This document shows positions 7,533 through 13,797 of a DNA stretch of 14,264 nucleotides, in pieces. A program made the translations under genes and the position numbers. The notes under the pieces were generated by a model that was not told the DNA's origin, did no database searches, and saw nothing but the letters and a program-made list of their open reading frames with translations. Position 1 is the stretch's first letter, and the number at the start of each line of letters is the position of its first letter. Source of the stretch: Candidatus Dojkabacteria bacterium (lineage in GTDB: Bacteria; Patescibacteriota; Dojkabacteria; B142; OLB20); assembly GCA_020429485.1 (NCBI GenBank), contig JAGQLK010000013.1, positions 1 through 14,264 on the forward strand, in the 5' to 3' direction.

Positions 7533-7569
7533 GCTTTTCTGATAGTATAAGAATAATTACTAACCAAAT

Positions 7570-8187
7570 ATGGATGCAATTTTAGTGCTTGGAAAAGCAA
7601 TGTATAAAACAGGAATACCTGATTGGATCTTGGAATCTAGATTAAGTAAATGCATAGAGGTATTGGCGCTCTATCCAGATGCACAATTGATATTAAGTGG
7701 TGGTAAAAGTCATATTATAGATAGCAATTCTGCTAAATCAGAGGCGGAAGATATGCTGAATTATCTCAAAGGTAAATTTCCAGATAAAATTATTAATAGG
7801 GATATCCAATTAGAAACAGAGAGCAATAGTACTATTGATCAAATAATAAGATTAAAATTGAATTTCTTATCAAGAAATAAATTTACAAAGATCGCTCTAA
7901 TTACAGATGAAATACACATGCCAAGGGCTTTTGAAACAATCAAGCATATCCTAGGTCCAGATTATTCCGTTGAGGCACACCCCGCAGAGGTTAAGATAGG
8001 CGGTGTCTGGAGAAAGAAGATTGAAGAATACGAAAGAGGAAATTTTGAGATAACTAAAACAACGAGATTTAATAAAATAAAGCCAGGTGATCATCAGGAA
8101 TGGTCTAGATTAAATAAAGAATTTACAAGTAAACCACAGGCAGAAAAAGAGGCTATTCTTAGTAATAAAGCACCTTTCCCTCAATAG
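7570..8187 (+). CDS. DUF218 (YdcF/SanA-like) protein
   Basis: This 205-residue protein has the DUF218 pattern throughout its first 130 residues. It shows a first strand ILVLGKA (4-10), an arginine-containing helix (ESRLSKCIEVL), then LILSGGKS (40-47), SEAEDM (57-62), the 'E..S.sT' signature (ETESNST, 82-88), and a strand plus helix 'IALITDEIHMPRA' (108-120). These are the conserved, mostly polar positions of the Rossmann-like fold. Some members (SanA, ElyC) affect envelope or peptidoglycan integrity; YdcF binds S-adenosylmethionine. The N-terminal membrane anchor found in SanA/ElyC is absent, so this one is cytosolic. The C-terminal 60 residues are charged and divergent. The reaction is unknown. 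Confidence 0.85.
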   Translation: MDAILVLGKAMYKTGIPDWILESRLSKCIEVLALYPDAQLILSGGKSHIIDSNSAKSEAEDMLNYLKGKFPDKIINRDIQLETESNSTIDQIIRLKLNFLSRNKFTKIALITDEIHMPRAFETIKHILGPDYSVEAHPAEVKIGGVWRKKIEEYERGNFEITKTTRFNKIKPGDHQEWSRLNKEFTSKPQAEKEAILSNKAPFPQ

Positions 8188-8205
8188 CAAATATGCAAAT
8201 TTTCT

Positions 8206-8233
8206 AGTAACTTTTGCTTCTATTTGGAGTATA
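8206..8233 (+). promoter_or_regulatory. Candidate ECF-type autoregulated promoter of the sigma factor operon
   Basis: AGTAAC (8206-8211), followed by TTTT, lies exactly 16 bases upstream of AGTATA (8228-8233). The Bacillus SigW-type ECF promoter is TGAAAC, 16 bases, CGTATA, so the -35 keeps the 'AAC' core and the -10 keeps 'GTATA'. The predicted start near 8240 leaves a leader of about 18 bases before the GTG at 8258. ECF operons usually read their own promoter. The match is by eye, and a sigma-70 promoter is not excluded. Confidence 0.45.
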
Positions 8234-8257
8234 TTTAATTACAGATAAGTAATATTT

Positions 8258-8740
8258 GTGACAGAAGAACTGTTCATACAACTTTTTAGAGATACAAATA
8301 AGTCGATTTATAATTTCGTATACTTTTCTGTAGGAAGAGATAAGCATTTAGCTGAAGATATCGCTCAAGAAACGTTTCTTAGAGCGTGGAAATATAGAGA
8401 GACATATAAGGCAAGCAAAGCAAATGTAAAAACATGGCTCTTCTCAATAGCAAGAAACTTGATAATAGATAATTATAAAAAGATAAAAGAGGTTAATAAT
8501 GAGAATTTAGATAGTGAGGATGTAACCAACATGTCTTTGTCTTTAGATGAATCGATTGATATAAAAATCGCTCTAGACAGACTTGATTTATCCTCAAGAG
8601 AGTTAATTACCCTGAGATATATAGAAGAATTGGAACTGAGTGAAATAGCATTAATTATAGATAAGAATATAAATTCAACAAAGGTAGCTATTCATAGAGC
8701 ATTACAAAAATTAAAACAGAACATTACTCATGAACCATAA
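8258..8740 (+). CDS. ECF-type RNA polymerase sigma factor
   Basis: This 160-residue protein has only sigma regions 2 and 4, the ECF (sigma-70 group 4) architecture. Region 2 covers about residues 6-75 and includes the core-binding segment DIAQETFLRAWKYRE (34-48) and TWLFSIARNLIIDNYKK (59-75), which is nearly diagnostic. A short acidic linker follows. Region 4 covers about 104-156 with 'LSSRELITLRYIEELELSEIA' and the DNA-reading helix NSTKVAIHRALQKLKQ. The start is GTG, fixed by the position of region 2 and lacking an SD. It overlaps the next gene, a membrane anti-sigma-like protein, by 11 bases, the standard sigma/anti-sigma pairing. The trigger is unknown, but an envelope signal is likely given the partner's large external domain. 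Confidence 0.93.
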   Translation: MTEELFIQLFRDTNKSIYNFVYFSVGRDKHLAEDIAQETFLRAWKYRETYKASKANVKTWLFSIARNLIIDNYKKIKEVNNENLDSEDVTNMSLSLDESIDIKIALDRLDLSSRELITLRYIEELELSEIALIIDKNINSTKVAIHRALQKLKQNITHEP

Positions 8741-10610
8741 ATCTACAGAACAATTATTAGAAGAGCAACTAAGGTCGCTAGATCAAGAACCTGATTCTGG
8801 CTGGGGTGATAATGTTGAGATCAAATTAAGAGAATTTATTAAAAATGATGTAACTAATCTCGAAAAAGAAAGTAAGAGTAATAGTAATTCATTTATTTTA
8901 TTTAATTTATTCAAAATGAACAACAAAGCAATTTTATTTACCCTTGGAATTTCTTGTTCGCTATTTATGTTACTAGGAAGTTCTGTAGGAGGATATCTAA
9001 TTTATAGAGGATACAACAATGATAGTTTATCCGAAGAGGAGAAGAGAGCTATTCTGACAAATGTATATAAGAATAATTCAGAGTCTGTTCTTAAAGCAGA
9101 ATCAGGTAATTATGCATTAGCTTCTGGAACAGGTGATTCTGCAACAATTACCAGTGCAATAATCTCCGATTCAGAGAAGCTCGAGTATACATATTCAAGT
9201 GACAAGACTACTATCTTACCAGGCAGTAAGGTAGATCAGTGCAAGAGTGTTTTTAATACAGAAGATGGAGTAACAATATATACATGGGAAAGTTACTCTT
9301 TCTATGAAGATGGTAAGAGCTACTATAAGTCTAAAGGTTATACTGAAGATAATTCGTTGGCTTCATATGCGCTTGGTTCATTCTCTGATACAAACTCTAC
9401 AGACTATATCTTCAATGGAGGTAGTTATGCAGTGAAGTTTGTAAATAACTATAATTTAGAAGTTACTGTATTAGAAGATACTGATGAAGTATACGTTACT
9501 GATGAAAATCAAGAAGAATTCTATGAAGATACTTTAATCTATGAAGATACAGAAGAGTTAGATCCTATCGAGTCCTACTTTGGCACAGATGTAGATGTAG
9601 TAGGAAAAGAAACTATAGATGGAGTTGACTACTATCTTATCCAGTATTCATATCAGACTGATTGTGATGCAGAGAGTTTTATGATCGACACAATGTATGA
9701 TGATTTTATGGAACAAATGGATGATTCAACTGCAGATGATAAGATAATTGAGCAATTATGGGTAGATACAAATACATTTGAGGTTAAGAAGTATGTTACT
9801 TTCTTAGGTGAAGCAACAAGTGATAATGCAATTATTACTACCGTAACTGAGTCCGACAGAGGTAACTTCTCTTTTGGTGATGTGTCTCAAAACTTCGAAT
9901 TCGAATATGATGTAGATGTCATAGAGATAGTTAACGATGAGAGTACTTTACAAGCAGAACAAAAGGAGCAATTGTTGAACTATGTTGATAAGAGTAATGT
10001 ATCTATAATTACTATCGATAATGAGTCTTTCGATATTGATTATCTATTTGTAAATGAAGAAAATATAGGTGAGGGCGATATAGATTACATAAATGATAGA
10101 AACTTCTATCCAGCAGGTGAACTCGGAGATAAGATGTACGCAGAAGCTACAAGGATACCAGATGAGTTTGGAAAAGGTATTACAGAGTACATCTCAGAAG
10201 GATTTGCACACATTGAAGGAGATGGCTACATATCTATCTCAATATTTGATGCAGCTGAGAATAGTAAAGAAGATATAGTGGATATGTGGATCCCTTTTGA
10301 AGCAACAGTAAAAAATATGAAGGTTGATTTTGGAAAGGGCGAAATTGATGCAGAAGTGTATACATTTGACTACTCAGAAGAAGTAATACCTGGAGTAGAT
10401 AGCACTAATTCTGCACCTGCATATGATGATGAGTTATTGAATTATAGAGAGACAATAATTATATTTGAATCTGATGGATATTATTATGATATTCATATAA
10501 GTGGTAGCTCAGCATTTGACTATTCACAGATAGGTATCCATATACTTGACCTTGGTGATAGTGCTGACAAATCTGAAGCTAGAAAACTAATTCAAAGACT
10601 ATTTGATTAA
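8730..10610 (+). CDS. Transmembrane anti-sigma factor with large extracytoplasmic sensor domain
   Basis: This 626-residue single-pass protein has a charged cytoplasmic head (residues 1-64, including 'EPDSGWGDNVEIKLREFI' at 20-37, which resembles the start of anti-sigma domains), one membrane helix (about 67-92), and an external part of some 530 acidic residues. No HxxxCxxC zinc motif is present. Within the external part, 'GKETIDGVDYYLIQYSY' and 'IIEQLWVDTNTFEVKKYVTF' resemble the beta-sheet core of LolA/RseB-like domains, which detect lipoprotein or envelope stress. Two external cysteines (C171 and C312) could form a disulfide. The ATG lies inside the sigma gene, so translation is coupled. 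Anti-sigma function is inferred from operon and topology. A hairpin terminator follows 15 bases after the stop. Confidence 0.75.
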   Translation: MNHKSTEQLLEEQLRSLDQEPDSGWGDNVEIKLREFIKNDVTNLEKESKSNSNSFILFNLFKMNNKAILFTLGISCSLFMLLGSSVGGYLIYRGYNNDSLSEEEKRAILTNVYKNNSESVLKAESGNYALASGTGDSATITSAIISDSEKLEYTYSSDKTTILPGSKVDQCKSVFNTEDGVTIYTWESYSFYEDGKSYYKSKGYTEDNSLASYALGSFSDTNSTDYIFNGGSYAVKFVNNYNLEVTVLEDTDEVYVTDENQEEFYEDTLIYEDTEELDPIESYFGTDVDVVGKETIDGVDYYLIQYSYQTDCDAESFMIDTMYDDFMEQMDDSTADDKIIEQLWVDTNTFEVKKYVTFLGEATSDNAIITTVTESDRGNFSFGDVSQNFEFEYDVDVIEIVNDESTLQAEQKEQLLNYVDKSNVSIITIDNESFDIDYLFVNEENIGEGDIDYINDRNFYPAGELGDKMYAEATRIPDEFGKGITEYISEGFAHIEGDGYISISIFDAAENSKEDIVDMWIPFEATVKNMKVDFGKGEIDAEVYTFDYSEEVIPGVDSTNSAPAYDDELLNYRETIIIFESDGYYYDIHISGSSAFDYSQIGIHILDLGDSADKSEARKLIQRLFD

Positions 10611-10624
10611 TTTCTAGAAGATAT

Positions 10625-10653
10625 AAAAGGCTGATTTCAATCAGCCTTTTTTT
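10625..10653. terminator. Bidirectional intrinsic terminator between convergent genes
   Basis: The arm AAAAGGCTGA (10625-10634) pairs perfectly with TCAGCCTTTT (10641-10650) around a 6-base loop, followed by more T residues (seven in a row, 10647-10653). It ends the sigma/anti-sigma transcript. Read on the minus strand, its arm encodes the last codons and the TGA stop of the phosphatidyltransferase gene, and the outer A/T pairs give a weaker U-tract in that direction. Confidence 0.9.
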
Positions 10654-11204
10654 ATTAATTGAAATATTGTTCTAGTTCGAGTAGTAGGAAAAAAAAAGAT
10701 AATTGCTAGAATTGATTCGATTGAAAATACTAAAAGTGTTATGAACCATAGATTGAATAGAACAGAATTGAAGCCCCAATAAATGATTTGTAATACTATT
10801 AGAATAGTAAATAACTGAGCCACCTTGGCGGAATAAAAATGTAACCCTACCTCCTTAAGCTTAGTAACCTTGAGGATATTTACTAGAATGAATAGGGCTA
10901 TTATCATTAATATTTGATAAAGGTTTTCCCAGAAAATTTGAGGAAACAGCAGAAAGAAAAATATTCCCAGAAATGTATTACCTATGTCATCAACTAAGCT
11001 ATCAAGCTTTGCTCCAAGTTCAGAAGTAATATTAAAATATCTAGCTATATTGCCATCAAGAGTATCGGTAATACCATAGACTATCAATACCGCTGCAAAG
11101 CTATTTGGATGTCCTTTAAAGCTAAGGTAGAGCATAAAAGGAAGTAAGAAAAGTCGAGAAACCGACAAATAATTGGGAATATTTCGTGTAAATTTATTGG
11201 GCAT
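10641..11204 (-). CDS. CDP-alcohol phosphatidyltransferase family protein
   Basis: This 187-residue membrane protein carries the complete CDP-alcohol phosphotransferase motif D(x2)DG(x2)AR(x8)G(x3)D(x3)D at D47, D50, G51, A54, R55, G64, D68 and D72. The aspartates bind two metal ions and the CDP-linked substrate. The N-terminal 'IPNYLSVSRLFLLPFM' is also typical, and four or five further hydrophobic helices follow. Such enzymes join a phosphatidyl group from CDP-diacylglycerol to an alcohol (glycerol-phosphate in PgsA, inositol-phosphate in others); the acceptor cannot be read from sequence here. The ATG lies eight bases downstream of a tRNA gene without an SD. The stop codon is inside the shared terminator hairpin. 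Confidence 0.9.
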   Translation of the reverse strand: MPNKFTRNIPNYLSVSRLFLLPFMLYLSFKGHPNSFAAVLIVYGITDTLDGNIARYFNITSELGAKLDSLVDDIGNTFLGIFFFLLFPQIFWENLYQILMIIALFILVNILKVTKLKEVGLHFYSAKVAQLFTILIVLQIIYWGFNSVLFNLWFITLLVFSIESILAIIFFFPTTRTRTIFQLIKKG

Positions 11205-11212
11205 TGATATTA

Positions 11213-11283
11213 TTGCCGGACAGGGATTCGAACCCCGATTACTGGTGCCAGAAACCAGCGTCCTACCATTAGACGATCCGGCA
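11213..11283 (-). tRNA. tRNA-Gln (anticodon CUG)
   Basis: The minus strand folds into a complete 71-base cloverleaf. The acceptor TGCCGGA/TCCGGCA has seven pairs and a U1-A72 pair, as in typical glutamine tRNAs. The D arm is GTCT-AATGGTA-GGAC, the anticodon stem CTGGT/ACCAG has loop TTCTGGC, the variable region is TAAT, and the T arm is CGGGG-TTCGAAT-CCCTG with one G-U pair. The anticodon CTG reads CAG. The discriminator is A, followed by TAA, so the 3' CCA is not encoded and must be added enzymatically. The D-arm string 'TCGTCTAATGGTAGGAC' is shared with bacterial tRNA-Gln. A promoter lies upstream, and the tRNA is probably co-transcribed with the phosphatidyltransferase gene. Confidence 0.95.
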
Positions 11284-11301
11284 AGGTAAACTATGTTGAT
11301 A

Positions 11302-11310
11302 ATTATAACA
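11302..11310 (-). promoter_or_regulatory. Extended -10 promoter of tRNA-Gln
   Basis: The minus strand reads TGTTATAAT: TATAAT with the TGn extension, and no good -35. The predicted start near 11295 gives about 12 leader bases before the mature tRNA 5' end at 11283. It is the only visible promoter for the phosphatidyltransferase gene as well. Confidence 0.6.
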
Positions 11311-11343
11311 AGTCTATACCTAATTTTTAAGTAAAGAATTGAC

Positions 11344-12183
11344 TTACTGGATGTAGATTATTCCTCCAATGTAACTAAGGAAGGCAACTATGCTTAAGAA
11401 AATCTGAGGATCTAATAATAACAACTTCTCAGGCTTTTGTCCTTGATTAGTTGTAATTACAATAAAGTAATACCTGAATATGATAAAAGTAAAGATGATA
11501 ATCGTAGGAACATATAGATTGCTCTGAGTGATTGCATATACAGAATATGAGGCAATGGTGACTGTTGATGAGATTAATAGCAATGAGTTTAATAATTCTT
11601 GGGTGTAGTAATCTAATACTTTTCTTGCTTTCTCTTGTTTTAATTCTGAGTATCTTTTTCCAATAATTAATATTAGTGCTCCAAAGAATATTACAAGAAA
11701 TAGCCAGCCGGATAGTTCAATCCCTGATACTGCTGAGCCAGCTTCCAGCCGTAGTAAATAAATAACGGCTAGAGATACTAAATCCCAAATAGGTTGATGC
11801 TTGGTATAGAAAGTATAAATTAGATTTGTAGCAACGTAAGCACTTATAATATAAACTAATCCAAGGCTCCCTGTTAAATATGCTAATAGCGCACTACCGA
11901 TCAACATTGTTAGGAATATAATTATTCCTAAGTTCAAACCAATCTTGCCTGATGCAAGTGGTCTATTTTTCTTTTCAGCATGTTTTCTGTCTTCTTCTAG
12001 ATCGTTGAAGTCATTAATTATATATATTGCACTTGCTGAGAAGCTGAATGCCAAAAAGGCTAGTAGTACTTTGATCAATAAATCTACATCAGTAAGTTCT
12101 CCACCAAAGAATAGAGGAGTAAATAATATTAGATTTTTGATCCAATGGTTAATGCGAATCTGTTTGAGAATATCTAAAAACAT
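11344..12183 (-). CDS. UbiA-family prenyltransferase, decaprenyl-phosphate phosphoribosyltransferase-like
   Basis: This 279-residue polytopic membrane enzyme has about eight or nine hydrophobic helices. The first aspartate motif NDxxDxxxDxxH is complete (N57, D58, D61, D65, H68), followed by NRPLASG (73-79). The second conserved loop is YTFYTKHQPIWD (123-134). The N-terminal 'HWIKNLILFTPLFFGG' and the 'GKRYSEL' segment (175-181) are characteristic of the decaprenyl-phosphate phosphoribosyltransferase branch. That branch moves phosphoribose from PRPP to a polyprenyl phosphate, the first step towards polyprenyl-phosphoryl arabinose or ribose donors for envelope glycans. No downstream epimerase or glycosyltransferase is in the window, so the product's use is unknown. 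It lies 47 bases after the riboswitch-controlled gene and has its own promoter-like sequence. Confidence 0.88.
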   Translation of the reverse strand: MFLDILKQIRINHWIKNLILFTPLFFGGELTDVDLLIKVLLAFLAFSFSASAIYIINDFNDLEEDRKHAEKKNRPLASGKIGLNLGIIIFLTMLIGSALLAYLTGSLGLVYIISAYVATNLIYTFYTKHQPIWDLVSLAVIYLLRLEAGSAVSGIELSGWLFLVIFFGALILIIGKRYSELKQEKARKVLDYYTQELLNSLLLISSTVTIASYSVYAITQSNLYVPTIIIFTFIIFRYYFIVITTNQGQKPEKLLLLDPQIFLSIVAFLSYIGGIIYIQ

Positions 12184-12204
12184 AATGGAAGAAACTATAA
12201 CCTA

Positions 12205-12213
12205 ATTCTATCA
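12205..12213 (-). promoter_or_regulatory. Extended -10 promoter of the UbiA-family gene
   Basis: The minus strand reads TGATAGAAT, identical over nine bases to the extended -10 in front of the prepilin peptidase gene. The predicted start near 12198 gives a leader of about 15 bases to the ATG at 12183. If real, it uncouples this gene from the riboswitch upstream, although read-through remains possible because no terminator separates the two. Confidence 0.45.
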
Positions 12214-12230
12214 TTAATAGCATAAACATA

Positions 12231-13604
12231 CTATTCGTAGATTCCACCGTCATAATACCCCTGACAACACTCCAAACCTACACTACATTTACCTACCGGG
12301 CCGTATGAGACTATGCCGAATACTAAAAGACATCGAACACACAAATTATGATCAGCGCTGTCAGATGCTAGAACAGATGCACTTGATGTCTCTCCTAAAC
12401 CAGCAATTCCATTATTGCCAAATGATCTTTGGCCTCCACAGTAGCTAGACTCGAAATCATTGGCATCCATTATTTCTATTTGTTCAGCTATACTTAATTC
12501 AGCGAACTCATCAGCGCTAACTATAGTATTTTTCTGCACGGTATTTACACCAGAAAGCTCGTCTAATTTAAGATAAGTTAGGTATTCATAGCCAGCTCTC
12601 AAATCCTCAATCTGCTGAAGTATGAACCTAAGAGCATTACTATTATCCACTCCTTGATCCAGTTCTTCTGTAATCAGAATACTTGCATCTTGGATTAGTG
12701 GTAGCACCTCTGCCAATATCTGTTTGCCTACCACGTTATCTATAAATTCTGCTAATTCAGGACTATTGTTAGGTATTCTATTCTCATTAATAAAGGTCAT
12801 TACTGTTGCCTCATAAGCTTCTTGAGGAATTGCGCCTGAGGCAAGCATAATGCTCACATCTTGAGTAGGTGGGTATTCTTCAGGTAACGTTGCCTCTTGG
12901 TATCTCTTGGCTGTAGCAGGAATCTGTTCGATCAATTCAATAAATTGAGCATGGTCGACATCTTTCTTTAACCAATATAAATTTACTTGTTCACGTCTTA
13001 GTACTGGATCAAACTTCCAGCCAAAAACCACATGATATCCATCATAACCTCTTTGGATGAGCTCTTCTGTAAGAAACTCAGGAGTAGGGCTAAGTTCAAG
13101 TATTATTGAATCGAAGTCGCCGCTAGCTCTAGTAGCTTTAGCTCTTTCATATAATGCTCGATTAGCGAAGTTTCTAGCTTCTTCACCCCTAGGTACTTGA
13201 TGCGAGTCAATCCCATCATTATAAATTGCTTCTAAAACAGGTATTTCCCAGTTTTGATCATAAGCGGCTAATGTATATTCAAGCTCTCCTGTTGCCTTTC
13301 GCCTAGCTTTTTCTGTTGAGGCTGTTAATCTATTGCTGAAATTTTCTTCTGTAAAGACTCCACCTTCTCGCAAATATTTAACTACACAGTTAATACTGTT
13401 TCCATATAAGTTGCCATATCGATTCTTATATTGATCTGCTGTATCTTTATTAATTAAAGCAGGAGCTGTTTCACTCAACAGTCTAGCTTTCATTTCAGCA
13501 AATGATTCAGGTCTTTGCCAAATTACCTCTGCAGCAAAAGGGTCCTCATCAATTAATTCATCTGGAAATTCTACTAGATTTTGTTGACTTAATTCTAAGC
13601 ACAT
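12231..13604 (-). CDS. Unknown 457-residue protein with Cys-rich tail, under cobalamin riboswitch control
   Basis: I do not recognise this protein. It has no signal peptide or convincing membrane helix and so is probably cytosolic. Residues 1-385 look largely helical, acidic and rich in Glu, Ala and Leu, with one more structured stretch at about 164-212 (FDSIILELSPTPEFL, then YHVVFGWKFDP and VNLYWLKK). After a Gly/Ser-rich linker (390-415), the last 40 residues carry clustered cysteines: C422 and C425 (CVRC), C440, and C446-C447 (ECC), with C389 just before the linker. This looks like a metal-binding or disulfide-rich tail, or a leader/substrate-like module. Its ATG follows AGAGG and six T residues. 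B12 repression or activation links it to cobalamin, but no known B12 enzyme, transporter or synthesis motif is seen. Confidence 0.8.
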   Translation of the reverse strand: MCLELSQQNLVEFPDELIDEDPFAAEVIWQRPESFAEMKARLLSETAPALINKDTADQYKNRYGNLYGNSINCVVKYLREGGVFTEENFSNRLTASTEKARRKATGELEYTLAAYDQNWEIPVLEAIYNDGIDSHQVPRGEEARNFANRALYERAKATRASGDFDSIILELSPTPEFLTEELIQRGYDGYHVVFGWKFDPVLRREQVNLYWLKKDVDHAQFIELIEQIPATAKRYQEATLPEEYPPTQDVSIMLASGAIPQEAYEATVMTFINENRIPNNSPELAEFIDNVVGKQILAEVLPLIQDASILITEELDQGVDNSNALRFILQQIEDLRAGYEYLTYLKLDELSGVNTVQKNTIVSADEFAELSIAEQIEIMDANDFESSYCGGQRSFGNNGIAGLGETSSASVLASDSADHNLCVRCLLVFGIVSYGPVGKCSVGLECCQGYYDGGIYE

Positions 13605-13665
13605 AAAAAACCTCTATATAGCAGAGGTTTTATGTAATTCCATACTTATTGGGTATGGCCTCTGC
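13605..13665 (-). promoter_or_regulatory. Riboswitch expression platform with switchable SD hairpins
   Basis: Read on the minus strand, the order is GCAGAGG (13665-13659), a 6-bp hairpin CCATAC/GTATGG (13658-13640, loop CCAATAA), CCTCTGC (13627-13621), TATAT, AGAGG (13615-13611), TTTTTT, then the ATG at 13604. CCTCTGC can pair fully (7 bp) with the upstream GCAGAGG, leaving the SD AGAGG free. Alternatively its CCTCT can pair with AGAGG (5 bp), hiding the SD and forming a small hairpin followed by six Ts. The two states exclude each other. This supports control of translation initiation, possibly with some termination. Which state the ligand favours cannot be told from sequence; repression by B12 is usual. 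Confidence 0.7.
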
Positions 13666-13677
13666 TCGGAGTTTGTA

Positions 13678-13766
13678 AAAAAAGATTGGTATTCGGACTA
13701 TTCTCCTTTATGGAGGACCGTTGCGGCACAGTGTAGGAATTTCACCTATCTTCCCCAATCTTTTTT
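13678..13766 (-). promoter_or_regulatory. Cobalamin (B12) riboswitch aptamer, compact form
   Basis: The minus strand contains the family's signature core in order: GGGGAAGATAGGTGAAATTCC (13757-13737), then CACTGTGCCGCAACGGT (13733-13717), matching the cobalamin consensus 'GGGAA...GGUGaaAaUCC...CuG..CCGCAACuGU'. A short hairpin CTCC-ATAAA-GGAG follows, then a B12-box variant AGTCCGAATACC. A long closing stem (CCAATCTTTTTT on the plus strand at 13755-13766 with its complement at 13678-13689) brackets the core. The peripheral arms seen in large AdoCbl riboswitches are missing, so the aptamer is under 90 bases and resembles the small class II or variant types. Position just upstream of the 457-residue gene and downstream of its own promoter confirms the orientation. 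Confidence 0.92.
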
Positions 13767-13796
13767 AATATAACTAATTCTTTTTAGACTTGTAAA
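13767..13796 (-). promoter_or_regulatory. Promoter of the riboswitch transcript
   Basis: The minus strand has TTTACA (13796-13791), an 18-base spacer, and TATATT (13772-13767). Initiation about seven bases downstream falls near 13760, at the first bases of the aptamer's closing stem, so the RNA starts where the riboswitch starts. The -35 lies directly beyond the pyruvate kinase stop codon. Confidence 0.65.
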
Positions 13797-13797
13797 G

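Noticed and set aside
7533..7569. Possible separate promoter (TATAAG, 7546-7551) for the DUF218 gene
   Set aside because: There is no TG extension and no -35 at a proper distance; co-transcription with the upstream ORF is as likely.
10093..10278. Plus-strand 61-codon ORF inside the anti-sigma gene
   Set aside because: It is an alternative frame within a long continuous coding region with no supporting signal.
11945..12205. Plus-strand 86-codon ORF opposite the UbiA-family gene
   Set aside because: It is antisense to the region encoding the NDxxDxxxDxxH motif, so it is a shadow.
13605..13797. The 13605-13797 gap read as a plain terminator plus repeat region
   Set aside because: The hairpins are better explained as the closing stem and expression platform of a cobalamin riboswitch, given the conserved core sequences between them.
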